A stretch of 64,000 nucleotides of DNA from Streptomyces sp. YIM 121038 (GTDB taxonomy: Bacteria > Actinomycetota > Actinomycetes > Streptomycetales > Streptomycetaceae): NCBI RefSeq assembly GCF_006088715.1, contig NZ_CP030771.1, positions 4,340,001-4,404,000 on the forward strand, in the 5' to 3' direction. Both the position numbers and the translations under genes were made by a program. A model generated the notes under the pieces. It did no database searches. It saw only the letters and a program-made list of their open reading frames with translations, and was not told where the DNA came from. Below are positions 43,059 through 52,785 of the stretch, piece by piece (position 1 is the stretch's first letter; each line of letters begins with the position of its first letter).

Positions 43059-43906
43059 CGGGGCCTGCGAACGGAGCCGGGGGCGCGAGCGGAGCCGGAG
43101 CCGTGTGCGGAGCCGGAGCCGCCGCCGGGCTGCGGGTCGAGCGGGACGAGGAGACCGGGGTGGCCGTCCTGACCCTGGACCGGCCCGAGCGGCACAACGC
43201 GATCGACCTGCCCCTGGCCGCCGGACTCGCCGCGGCCTGGCGGGAGTTCCGCCACGACGACGCGGTGCGGGCCGTGGTCCTCACCGGCGCGGGCGACCGG
43301 GCGTTCTGCACGGGCATCGACCGGGCGGCCGAGGTGCCCCAGCCCTCCTCGCCGTACTCCCTCGACGACCCGCTCCTCACGGTCGGACCCAAGGCCAACG
43401 ACCTGTGGAAACCGGTGCTCGCCGCCGTCAACGGCATGGCCTGCGGCGGGGCGTTCTACCTGCTCGGCGAGGCGGAGTTCGCCCTCGCCGCCGAGCACGC
43501 CACGTTCTTCGATCCGCATACGACGTACGGGATGGTCAGCGCCTACGAGACCGTGTACATGGCACAGCGGATGCCGTTCGGGGAGGTGGCGCGGACGGCC
43601 CTGATGGGGACCGCCGAGCGGATGTCCGCGCGGCGGGCGTACGAGGTGGGGCTCGTCTCCGAGCTGTGCCCCGGCGACGGGCTCCTGCCCGCGGCGCTCC
43701 GGGCGGCGGCGACCATCGCCTCCTACCCCACCGAGTCCGTACAGGGCACGGTCCGGGCCCTGTGGGCCACGAAGGAGGCGGCCCGCGCGCAGGCCCTCGC
43801 CCAGGCGCCGCACCTCATCGCCCTGGGCAACGCGCCGCGCGCGCGGCAGGCGGCGCTCTTCGCGGGGCGTGCCCGGGGTGGGGGCGGGGGGCACCGGCTG
43901 CGGTAG
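43055..43906 (+). CDS. Enoyl-CoA hydratase/isomerase family protein
   Basis: A protein of 283 residues with crotonase features: VAVLTLDRPERHNAIDLPLAAGLAAAWREF, VLTGAGDRAFCTGIDRAAE, LAAVNGMACGGAFYLLGEAEFALAAEHATFFDPHTTYGM. It starts at GTG 43055, overlapping the DUF35 stop, so the three genes thiolase-DUF35-hydratase form one operon. The N-terminal 25 residues are Gly/Ala-rich and atypical. The hydratase step fits a beta-oxidation-like side-chain degradation pathway. The pattern CGGAFYL differs from classical CGGGxE, so the reaction could be isomerase or hydrolase instead. Confidence 0.88.
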   Translation: MTGPANGAGGASGAGAVCGAGAAAGLRVERDEETGVAVLTLDRPERHNAIDLPLAAGLAAAWREFRHDDAVRAVVLTGAGDRAFCTGIDRAAEVPQPSSPYSLDDPLLTVGPKANDLWKPVLAAVNGMACGGAFYLLGEAEFALAAEHATFFDPHTTYGMVSAYETVYMAQRMPFGEVARTALMGTAERMSARRAYEVGLVSELCPGDGLLPAALRAAATIASYPTESVQGTVRALWATKEAARAQALAQAPHLIALGNAPRARQAALFAGRARGGGGGHRLR

Positions 43907-43929
43907 GTCCAGCCCGGTGGGTCGGGAGG

Positions 43930-44075
43930 GCGCCAGTGGGTGGGGCGGGCCCTAGTGAGCCGGGCGGGTCCAAGTGGGCCGAGCGGGTCCTAGTGAGCCG
44001 GGCAGGTCCTAGTGAGTCGGGAGGGTCCTAGTGAGCCGGGAGGGTCCTAGTGAGCCGGGCGGGTCCTAGTGGGCC
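43930..44075. repeat. 19-bp tandem repeat array
   Basis: Seven units with a strict 19-bp period begin at 43949, 43968, 43987, 44006, 44025, 44044 and 44063 (consensus gtcctagtgagccgggcgg), plus one degenerate unit at 43930. The array fills the space between the hydratase stop and the MarR gene, and its last unit includes the MarR stop codon. Most units contain a TAG in one frame on each strand, so the array stops stray translation in both directions. Confidence 0.9.
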
Positions 44076-44488
44076 GCGAGCCTCTCCACGAGGCCGATCC
44101 CCCGGGCCAGCAGCTTCCGCTCCTCCGGCGTCAGCTCCGCCTCGATCGCCCGCGCGAGCCAGTCCGCCCTGCGCCCCCGCTCCTCCTCAAGGAGGGCCCG
44201 CCCCGCGGTGGAGAGCTCGACCAGGCTCTTGCGGCCGTCGGTCGGATGCGCCCGGCGCGTGATCAGCCCCTGCTCCATGAGCAGCCCCACGGCCCGGGCC
44301 ATGGACTGCGGGCGCACCCGCTGATCGGCCGCCAGCTCGCTGGTCGTCATCGCACCGCTGCGGTCGAGGGCGCCGAGGACGGCCACCTGGCCGTGCGGCA
44401 TCTGGTCCTCGAGCTTCACGCGCCGCGTGAGCTTTCCCATCGCGGTACGCAGTTCTGCCGCGACGGCGGCGGATTCCGGAAGGGGCAT
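44066..44488 (-). CDS. MarR family transcriptional regulator
   Basis: A protein of 140 residues with a winged helix (MPHGQVAVLGALDRSGAMTTSELAADQRVRPQSMARAVGLLMEQGLITRRAHPTDGRKSLVELSTAGRALLEEERGRR) and N- and C-terminal dimerisation helices, all normal for MarR. It is divergent from the enolase gene and separated from it by a 195-bp region rich in repeats: a 13-bp-arm palindrome and four 13-bp iterons. It is probably autoregulated and may control the enolase. The ligand is unknown. Confidence 0.92.
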   Translation of the reverse strand: MPLPESAAVAAELRTAMGKLTRRVKLEDQMPHGQVAVLGALDRSGAMTTSELAADQRVRPQSMARAVGLLMEQGLITRRAHPTDGRKSLVELSTAGRALLEEERGRRADWLARAIEAELTPEERKLLARGIGLVERLAAH

Positions 44489-44508
44489 ACCGAACTTTAA
44501 CGCAGCGG

Positions 44509-44546
44509 TGCTGCTCAGGCCCGCTGCGTAGCAGGCCTGAGCAGCA
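44509..44546. promoter_or_regulatory. 13-bp inverted repeat in the marR/enolase intergenic region
   Basis: The arm tgctgctcaggcc (44509-44521) is exactly complementary to ggcctgagcagca (44534-44546), with a 12-bp centre. It lies 20 bp before the MarR start, so it is a strong candidate for the MarR operator or a promoter-proximal hairpin. Confidence 0.7.
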
Positions 44547-44549
44547 CGA

Positions 44550-45961
<1,412 letters not shown>

Positions 45962-46016
45962 CTCCCCCTCCACCCCAAGCCCGGCTTCCACCACCAGCCC
46001 TTGCTTCCACAGCCAG

Positions 46017-46070
46017 CCCTGCTTTCATCGCCGGCCCTGCTTTCATCGCCGGCCCTGCTTTCATCGCCGG
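46017..46070. repeat. 18-bp tandem repeat, three perfect copies
   Basis: ccctgctttcatcgccgg is repeated exactly at 46017, 46035 and 46053, about 55 bp after the enolase stop. The absence of any difference suggests very recent expansion. Confidence 0.92.
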
Positions 46071-46589
46071 CCCCCCTCCTCCGCCAACTCTGCCTCCGCT
46101 GCCAGCCCCTTCCGCCCCAAGCCCTGCCTCCGCTGCCAGCCCCCTCCGGCACCAGCCGCCACCGGGCCCCAGCCACCGCCCGTCCTGCCAGGCCACCGCT
46201 TGGGCCGGCCACCGCTTGGGCCCGGCAGTGGCCACCAGTTGGGCCCGGCCGTGGCCACGGCTTGAGCCCGGCCGGGCGTCGCCTCCTGCGGAGGTCTCCC
46301 CCACCCGCCCACCCGTACCGCCCGGCTCCGCCCGCCCGGCCCCGACGCGGGGCGCCGCGCCTGGCACCCCCGCCGCCCGTCGCTACCGCGACGGGTGCCT
46401 TCCCACCCACCCACCCGACTCTCCCCAGCTGCGCGAGGTTCGGCCTGAGGGGGCGCCACTGGGCCCGTCCGCCGGGCGGGGGCGGGCGGCGGGACCGCCC
46501 AGAAGCCCGTTTCCGGCTGACCCCGACCCTCGGGCGGGGCGAAGTTGGGGCCGCGCTGCCCCCCGAGGCCGGCGAATGGCAGTGCTCGC

Positions 46590-47690
46590 CGCCCTGCTCG
46601 GCGTGCTGCCTCCGGGCGGCACCCCGGGTGGGGGCGGGTGGCGGGACCACGCTTGCTCCGGACGGGAGCTGGTGGTGGGGCCCGCACCGGTGTGGCTCGG
46701 TTGGAGTACTGCTGCTGGGCGCATGCCCTGGGCGGGGGCGGGCGGGGGGACCACGCCTACTTCGGGCAAGAGTTGACGGGGCCAGTACTGGTACGGCTTG
46801 GCCGGAGCACTCCCGCCGAACGCACGCCCCGGGCGGGGGCAGGTGGCAGGACCACGCCTACTTCGGGCAAGAGTTGACGAGGCCCATACCGGTACGGCTT
46901 GGCCGGAGCACTCCCGCCGAACGCACGCCCCGGGCGGGGGCAGGTGGCAGGACCACGCCTGCTCCGGGCAGGAGCTGGCGGTGGAGCCCACACCGGTGCG
47001 GCTTGCTCGGAACACTCCCACCGAACGCACACCCCGACACACTCCCACCGAACGCACACCCCGACCGGGGCCGGGCGGACGGATCACGCTTACTCCGGGC
47101 GGGAGTTGACGGGGGCCCGCACCCGTGCGGCTTGGTCAGGGCAATGCAGCTGGGCGCGCGCCCTGGGCGGAGGCGGGTGGTGGGACCACGCCTACTCCGG
47201 ACAGGAACTGACGGTAGAGCCCACACCAGTGCGGCTTGGTCGGAACACTGCCGCCGGACGCACGCCCCGGCCGGGGGCGGGTGGCAGGACCACGCTTACT
47301 CCGGGCAGGAGTTGACCGGGGGCCGACACCCGTGCGACTTGGTCAGGCAATGCAGCTGGGCGCATGCCCTGGGCGGGGGTGGGCGGTGGGACCGCACCCC
47401 CTCCGGACAGGAGCTGACGGTAGAGCCCACACCAGTGCGGCTTGGTCGGAACACTGCCGCCGGACGCACGCCCCGGCCGGGGGCAGATGGCGGGACCACG
47501 CCTACTCCGGACAGGAGCTGACGGTAGGGCCCACACCAGTGCGGCTTGGTCGGAGCGCTGCTGCCGGGCGCGTGTACCGGGCGAGGGGCGGGTGGTGGGA
47601 CCGCGCCTGCTCTGGGCGGGAGTTGGTGGTGGGGCCGTGCGGGCCGCGGGCCGGGGGTGGTGGCTGGCGGCGGCAGCGGTGTGGCTTGGT
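46590..47690. repeat. About ten copies of a roughly 102-bp tandem repeat
   Basis: Using the A of the gga(c/t)cacgc-type marker, copies occur at 46646, 46750, 46851, 46952, 47083, 47185, 47289, 47391, 47495 and 47600. Spacings are 104, 101, 101, 131, 102, 104, 102, 104 and 105 bp; the 131-bp copy holds an internal 27-bp duplication. Because spacings are often not multiples of three, no protein frame is kept from copy to copy. Each unit includes a cgcacgccccgggcggggg segment, and many carry an agttgacg or agctgacg segment. Confidence 0.9.
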
Positions 47691-48090
47691 TCGTCGCGCT
47701 GGTGCCGGGGCCGTGTGCTTGGTGGGGCTGCGCCGGGGCCGCTTGTTGGCCGGGGCCGGTGCGAGGCAGCGCCTAGGGGCGGGCCTCGTGGCGGCCGGAG
47801 TGGGTGTGGCCGGGCTATGAGCACCGCTGCCGGGCACGTGTGGCGGGGGCGGGTGGTGGGACCGCGCCGGGTGCTGGTGGCTCGGCCGGGGCTTCGGAGG
47901 GGGCTCCTGGGGCCCCATCCAGGGCCTGTGCGTGGCGGTGCTGGGGGTGGGGGTTCGCTGCGGCCAGGGTGAGCGTGGCCCGGCTCGGGCCCAGGGGTCC
48001 AGGTGAGGGCTGACCGCGGCGGGCCCGCGCTGGTGGTGGACTCCGTGTCCGCCACGGTGGAGGGCGGGTGGGTGGGGGGCTGCCCCGGGG

Positions 48091-48250
48091 GCGCGCAGCG
48101 CGAGGCGTTGGGGCGGGCGGGTGGGAGCTGCCCCAGGGGGGCGCGCAGCGCTAGGAGTTGGGGCGGGCGGGTGGGGGCTACCCCGGAGGCGCGCAGCGCT
48201 AGGAGTTGGGGCGGGCGGGTGGGGGCTACCCCGGAGGCGCGTAGGGCGAG
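48091..48250. repeat. 48-bp tandem repeat, three to four copies
   Basis: Units beginning gcgcgcagcgctaggagttg start at 48091, 48141, 48189 and 48237 (spacings 50, 48, 48). It is followed near 48310-48400 by about 28-bp units built on gggggccgcccggg. The array lies immediately beyond the 3' end of afsK. Confidence 0.85.
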
Positions 48251-48406
48251 GCGTTGGGCCTGGCCGGGCACCGTCGGCCCGTCCGGGGCGGGCCCCGGCC
48301 GTTCATCGCCGGGGCGAGGGGGACAGCCCGGGCAGGGCCAGGGCGAGGGGGCCGCCCGGGTGGGACCGGGGCGAGGGGGCCGCCCGGGCGGGGTCGGGGC
48401 GGGGGG

Positions 48407-50875
48407 TCAGCGGGCTGTGGCTGTGCCTCGTTCCGCGTCGAGCGCGTACACGCAGCGGTCCTTGCTGCACGCGTACACCACCCCGTCCCGCACCACGGGC
48501 GCCCCCGTGATCTCGCCGCCGGTGGCGAGCTTCCAGCGGAGGCGGCCGTCGTCGGCCTTGAGGGTGTAGAGGAGGTGGTCGGTGGCGCCGAAGTGGATGC
48601 GGCGGTCGGCGACCACGGGCGAGCCGACGACCTCGCCGCCCGCCTGGAAGCGCCACTTGGGCGTGCCGGTGACGGCGTCGAGGGTGTAGAGGCCCTTGCC
48701 GCTGCCGACGTGCACGTGGCCGTCCGCGACCAGGACGGGCTCGACGGAGGAGCGGGACTCGGTCGCGATGCGCCAGCGGTCGCGGCCGTCCGTGGCGTCG
48801 AGGGCGTACACCGTGCCCAGGTAGTCGGCGAGGTAGACGCCGCCGCCGGTGACGGCGGGACCGGGCGCGAAGGCCGGCGGGGAGAGGAACGCGGCGGGCG
48901 CCTCGAAGTGCCAGCGCACGTGCCCGGCCGCGACGTCCAGGGCGAGGACGCGGGTGCCCGCGGCCACGTACACGAAGCCGTCGGCGGCCTGGGTCACGCG
49001 GACGGGCACGCCGCCGCAGGACGCGGCGTCGCCGATGGGGTAGGACCAGCGCTCGATGCCGCTGCGGGCGTCGACGGCGCGGAGCCTGGCGTCCTTCCAG
49101 ACGTACACCGTGCCGTCGCGGATGACGGGCGCGGCCTCGGGCGTCTCGAACTCGGTCTGGGCGCCGGTGATCTCCCAGAGCTTCTCGCCGTTGGCGGCCT
49201 CCCAGCCCTGGACGCCGCCGCCGCGTGTGGCGGTGACGACGGTGCCCCGGTCGGCCTGGAGGGCGTACACCCAGGCGTCGGTCGACAGGCGCCACAGGTC
49301 GGTGCCGTCGGAGCCGTCGAGGGCGTAGAGGGTGGGGCCGTCGGAGGCGTGGATGCGGCCGTCGGCCACCGCCATGGACCAGGCGACGTCGCGGGTCTTG
49401 AAGCTGCGCCGCCCGGTGCCCACGTCGAGGGCGTGGACCTCGAAGGAGGTGACGTACACGAGGTTTCCGGCGACGGCGGGGGTGCCCCACACGTCGTTGG
49501 ACATGCGGAACCGCCAGGGCCGCCAGGAGCCGCCCGCGGCGGCCCCGGCCCCGGTGGGCGCGGAAGCGGGCGCGGCGGCGGCGGGCGCGGTGCCGTTGGC
49601 GCGCGGCTGCGCCGGGGCGGGCGTGGCGGAGCGCGACCAGGACCCGGCGAGCCCGGAGGGCGGCGGCACGACGGCGGCGCGGGCCTCGGCGACCCGCGGC
49701 CCGGGTCCGATCGGCACCTGGGCGCCCGCGAGCCGCACGGGCCCGGCGTCGGGCACGCCCCCGTGAAAGCCCGGCGCACCCCCGGGCGCACCCCCGTGGA
49801 AGGGGGCGTGGGAGGCCGCGTGCGAGGGCGTGGACGGCGCCGCCTGCGAGGGGGCGTGCGCGGGCATGGCGGGCGCCTGCCGCGGCGGGGGCGGCAGGGA
49901 CACGGGCGCGGACGCGGCCCCGGCGCGGCTGTTGCGCCCGGCGGAGCCGGTGGTGGCGGCGCGCGCGGGCGGGCGGCCGCCGCGCCGGGCCTCGATCAGG
50001 GCCACGGCCCGCTCGGGCAGCCAGGCGGACGCGGTACCGCTGTCGTCGCCGGAGCTCTCGGAGGCGAACAGGTGCGGGGCGAGCTGGGCCTGGAGGTCGT
50101 TCGGGGTGGGCCGGAGGGCGGCCTCCATCTGCATGCAGGACTCGATGAGCGGCCGCAGCTCGTCGGGCAGGCCCTCCAGGTCGGGGCCCTCGCGCAGGAG
50201 CATGAAGACGGTCTCGACGGGGTTGGCGCCGTGGAACGGCGCGTGCCCGGTGGCGGCGAAGACGAGGGTGGAGCCGAGCGAGAAGACGTCGCTGGCGCCG
50301 GTGACGCTGCGGGAGTCCTTCGCCTGCTCGGGCGACATGTAGGCGGGGGTGCCGACCGCGACGTTCGTCATGGTCAGACGGGTGTTGGAGACACCGGACG
50401 CGATGCCGAAGTCGATGACGCGCGGGCCGTCCTCGACGACGAGGACGTTGGACGGCTTCAGGTCGCGGTGCACGAGGCCCGCGCCGTGGATGGACTCCAG
50501 GGCCTCCGCGATCCCGGCGGCGAGCCAGCGCACGGCCTGGGTGGGCAGCGGCCCGTGCTCGTTCACTATCTCCTCGAGCGAGGGCGCGGGCACGTACGCC
50601 GTGGCGAGCCAGGGCACCGCGGCGCGCGGGTCGGCGTCCACCACCGCGGCCGTGTAGAAGCCGGAGACGGCGCGCGCGGCCTCCACCTCGCGCGTGAAGC
50701 GGACCCGGAACAGCTGGTCCTCGGCGAGCTCCGTCCGCACCGTCTTGATCGCCACGCGGCGCCCGGACGCGGAGCGCGCCAGATACACGAGCCCCATGCC
50801 GCCGGCGCCGAGCCGCCCCAGGACCTCGAACGGGCCGATCCGCCGCGGATCGTGCTGCGTCAGCTGGTCCACCAC
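48407..50875 (-). CDS. afsK: AfsK, serine/threonine protein kinase with PQQ-type beta-propeller
   Basis: A protein of 822 residues, the kinase that phosphorylates AfsR and also affects polar growth in S. coelicolor. Kinase domain about residues 14-280: glycine loop LGAGGMGLV, VAIK (Lys44), HRDLKPSN, DFG, and an activation loop in which Thr168 matches the known autophosphorylation residue, which supports the chosen GTG start (MVDQLTQHDPRR). Residues about 300-480 are a Pro/Ala/Gly-rich linker; residues about 480-822 form PQQ-like blades (VWGTPAVAGNLVYVTSFEVHALDVGTG; VSPVLVADGHVHVGSGKGLYTLD type). No transmembrane helix is seen. The kbpA-like gene is directly upstream on the same strand. Confidence 0.95.
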   Translation of the reverse strand: MVDQLTQHDPRRIGPFEVLGRLGAGGMGLVYLARSASGRRVAIKTVRTELAEDQLFRVRFTREVEAARAVSGFYTAAVVDADPRAAVPWLATAYVPAPSLEEIVNEHGPLPTQAVRWLAAGIAEALESIHGAGLVHRDLKPSNVLVVEDGPRVIDFGIASGVSNTRLTMTNVAVGTPAYMSPEQAKDSRSVTGASDVFSLGSTLVFAATGHAPFHGANPVETVFMLLREGPDLEGLPDELRPLIESCMQMEAALRPTPNDLQAQLAPHLFASESSGDDSGTASAWLPERAVALIEARRGGRPPARAATTGSAGRNSRAGAASAPVSLPPPPRQAPAMPAHAPSQAAPSTPSHAASHAPFHGGAPGGAPGFHGGVPDAGPVRLAGAQVPIGPGPRVAEARAAVVPPPSGLAGSWSRSATPAPAQPRANGTAPAAAAPASAPTGAGAAAGGSWRPWRFRMSNDVWGTPAVAGNLVYVTSFEVHALDVGTGRRSFKTRDVAWSMAVADGRIHASDGPTLYALDGSDGTDLWRLSTDAWVYALQADRGTVVTATRGGGVQGWEAANGEKLWEITGAQTEFETPEAAPVIRDGTVYVWKDARLRAVDARSGIERWSYPIGDAASCGGVPVRVTQAADGFVYVAAGTRVLALDVAAGHVRWHFEAPAAFLSPPAFAPGPAVTGGGVYLADYLGTVYALDATDGRDRWRIATESRSSVEPVLVADGHVHVGSGKGLYTLDAVTGTPKWRFQAGGEVVGSPVVADRRIHFGATDHLLYTLKADDGRLRWKLATGGEITGAPVVRDGVVYACSKDRCVYALDAERGTATAR

Positions 50876-51056
50876 TTGCCTGCCACCTCCCCGTACCCAG
50901 CCACCGTCGAAGGGCGGCCTCGTGCAGCGTCTCACCACCGAGCCGCTCGGGCGGCACGCACCCTGATTCTTCCTGTCCCGGGCGATGGTTGCGAACCCGG
51001 GGCAACATCGGGATGTTTCCGTACAAAAGCCGCGTAACGGTACCTGATGGGGGACT
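50876..51056 (-). promoter_or_regulatory. afsK upstream region
   Basis: This 181-bp gap between the kbpA-like stop and the afsK start holds the afsK ribosome site (GGAGG ten bases before the GTG, plus AGGC nearer). It contains an AT-richer stretch (gatgtttccgtacaaaagcc) near 51015 but no convincing promoter pair or operator. Confidence 0.4.
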
Positions 51057-51827
51057 TCAGTCCTGGAGGATGCCGAATGCCGCCCCTTGGTTGTCGACGA
51101 GGACGGCCACCCTTCCGTACGGGATGTCGTACGGCTCGGTCCGCACCCGTCCGCCGAGGTGTCGCGCCGCGGCGGCGGTCGCGTCGCAGTCGGCCACGGC
51201 GAAGTAGCTGAGGAAGTGCGCGGGCATCGCGGCGGGCACCGAGGCGGACATCACGGCACGGCCCCCCACCGCGGTGTCGGGCCCGGCCTCGGCGCCCTCC
51301 GGCGACCAGGTGCGGAACTCCTCGCCGCCGAGCTCGACGTCGTGGCCGCCGTAGCCGAAGACGGCCTCGTAGAAGGGGTCCACGACGCTCTTGTCGCGTA
51401 CGTGCACCTCGGTCCAGCAGTAGGCGCCCGGCTTGCGCAGCGCGCCGAAGCCCGGGTGCCCCCCGGCCTGCCAGAGCCCGAAGACCGCGCCCTCGGGGTC
51501 GGCCACGAGCCCCATCGTGCCGTAGGCGCCCACCGGGACCGGCTCCGTGATCACCTGCCCGCCCGCGGCCGTGACCCGGGCGGCGGCCGTGGCGGCGTCG
51601 GGCGTCGCCAGATAGACCGTCCAGGTGGTCGGCATGCGGCCGTCCGGCTTGGGGGCGAGCGCGGCGACGGGTTCGCCGTCGAGCAGCGCCTGGGCGTAGC
51701 GCCCGTGCTCGGGGCCCGCGCCGGAGTCGAAGGTCCACCCGAAGAGCTCACCGTAGAAGCGCTTGCCGCCCTCCACGTCGGGCAGCATCGCGTCCACCCA
51801 GCAGGGGACGCCTTCCGCGAATTCCAT
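51057..51827 (-). CDS. kbpA: KbpA-like AfsK-binding protein (two VOC domains)
   Basis: A protein of 256 residues made of two tandem VOC/glyoxalase-like modules: VPCWVDAMLPDVEGGKRFYGELFGWTFD ending DPEGAVFGLWQ, then GAYCWTEVHVRDKSVVDPFYEAVFGYGG ending VDNQGAAFGILQD. Directly upstream of afsK in S. coelicolor is kbpA, about 252 residues, whose product binds unphosphorylated AfsK and blocks its autophosphorylation. Length, gene order and strand all fit, so kbpA is likely, but the fold alone would also suit an ordinary VOC protein. The ATG at 51827 follows AGGAAACGG. Confidence 0.75.
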   Translation of the reverse strand: MEFAEGVPCWVDAMLPDVEGGKRFYGELFGWTFDSGAGPEHGRYAQALLDGEPVAALAPKPDGRMPTTWTVYLATPDAATAAARVTAAGGQVITEPVPVGAYGTMGLVADPEGAVFGLWQAGGHPGFGALRKPGAYCWTEVHVRDKSVVDPFYEAVFGYGGHDVELGGEEFRTWSPEGAEAGPDTAVGGRAVMSASVPAAMPAHFLSYFAVADCDATAAAARHLGGRVRTEPYDIPYGRVAVLVDNQGAAFGILQD

Positions 51828-51840
51828 GGAACCGTTTCCT

Positions 51841-51884
51841 CAGCTCTTGCCCGTCGGCGCACCAGCTCTTGCCCGTCGGTGCAC
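51841..51884. repeat. 22-bp direct duplication upstream of the kbpA-like gene
   Basis: cagctcttgcccgtcgg(c/t)gcac is present twice back to back (51841-51862 and 51863-51884) with one difference. It lies just upstream of the kbpA-like ribosome site, so it could be a duplicated operator or a replication slip. Confidence 0.8.
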
Positions 51885-52113
51885 AGGGAGGGCCTTCCTA
51901 TGGCCTCCGTCACAGTCAAGCTAACCCCCGGCCCGGCACCGCGCAGCCCACGAAATCGAACACATGGCCAATTCTTTTCGGACGGCGCGCACCACCGCCC
52001 CCGGGCGCCCTCCGGCGCACTCCGGTCCCCCTCCAGCGCCCCTGCGCCACCGCTCCAACCCCATTTGCACTCGGTCGAATCGCGCTCCGATCACCCCTCG
52101 GTAAGCTGACGGC

Positions 52114-52761
52114 ATGACAGGACAGGTACGAACCGTCGACGGCCGAGTGGCCGGTCGACGCGGTCAGGCGACACGTCAGAAACTGCTCGACTGCCTGAGC
52201 GAGATGCTCAGCTCCTCGCCCTACCGCGACGTGAAGGTCATCGACGTCGCCCGGAAGGCGGGCACTTCACCGGCGACGTTCTACCAGTACTTCCCGGACG
52301 TCGAAGGCGCCGTCCTGGAGATCGCCGAGCAAATGGCCACCGAGGGCGCGGAGTTGACCCACCTCCTGGAGGGCCGCTCCTGGGTCGGCAAGGCGGGCTG
52401 GCAGACGTCGCAGGACCTCGTCGACGGCTTCCTCGACTTCTGGCGGAAGAACGACGCGATCCTCCGGGTCGTCGACCTGGGCGCCGCCGAGGGCGACAAG
52501 CGCTTCTACAAGATCCGGATGAAGATCCTGAACTCGGTGAACAACTCCCTTGCGGACACCGTCAAGGAGCTCCAGTCCAAGGGCAAGGTCGACAAGGACG
52601 TGAGCCCCGCGGCCCTGGCCGGTTCGCTGGTCGCGATGCTCGCCGCGGTCGCGTCCCACCAGCGCGGCTTCCAGACCTGGGGCGTCAAACAGGCCGAACT
52701 GAAGCCGAACCTCGCCGCGTTGGTCCACATGGGCGTCACCGGCAAGAAGCCCACGAAGTAG
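52114..52761 (+). CDS. TetR family transcriptional regulator
   Basis: A protein of 215 residues with a TetR N-terminal HTH (RRGQATRQKLLDCLSEMLSSSPYRDVKVIDVARKAGTSPATFYQYFPDVEGAVLEIAEQM) and an all-helical C-terminal ligand domain. It is the only TetR protein in the window and therefore the nearest candidate to bind the ten CTGACG-N3-CGTCAG sites, although no such site lies before its own start; it could instead be an unrelated regulator of the adjoining genes. The ATG at 52114 directly precedes the N-terminal tail. Transcribed divergently from the kbpA-like gene. Confidence 0.93.
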   Translation: MTGQVRTVDGRVAGRRGQATRQKLLDCLSEMLSSSPYRDVKVIDVARKAGTSPATFYQYFPDVEGAVLEIAEQMATEGAELTHLLEGRSWVGKAGWQTSQDLVDGFLDFWRKNDAILRVVDLGAAEGDKRFYKIRMKILNSVNNSLADTVKELQSKGKVDKDVSPAALAGSLVAMLAAVASHQRGFQTWGVKQAELKPNLAALVHMGVTGKKPTK

Positions 52762-52785
52762 CGGCGGCAGCCCCGAACAGTCCTG

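Larger units (their letters stand above)
45962..48406. other. 2.4-kb region without a credible gene, filled with tandem repeats
   Basis: All six frames are largely open simply because of the base composition, but no frame shows the expected codon pattern, a ribosome site with homology or a recognisable domain. The stretch contains an 18-bp triplet repeat (46017-46070), about ten imperfect copies of a roughly 102-bp unit (about 46590-47690), 48-bp units (48091-48250) and shorter GC-rich repeats near 48310-48400. Confidence 0.75.

Noticed and set aside
46001..47521. A 506-codon open frame across the repeat array
   Set aside because: It exists because all frames are open at this GC content. Repeat spacings of 101, 104 and 105 bp shift the frame between copies, codon positions lack the usual G/C third-base bias, and no domain or ribosome site is seen.
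46590..47690. CRISPR array
   Set aside because: Whole units of about 102 bp are imperfect direct copies without short constant repeats separated by unique spacers, and no cas gene is nearby.
52080..52116. CTGACG-type operator before the TetR gene (ctgacggcatgacag)
   Set aside because: The right half is not the reverse complement of the left, so it is not a palindrome of the family. Autoregulation through this motif is therefore not supported.
51869..52117. 82-residue open frame overlapping the TetR start
   Set aside because: It has no ribosome site or homology and overlaps the TetR promoter, so it is probably a composition artefact.
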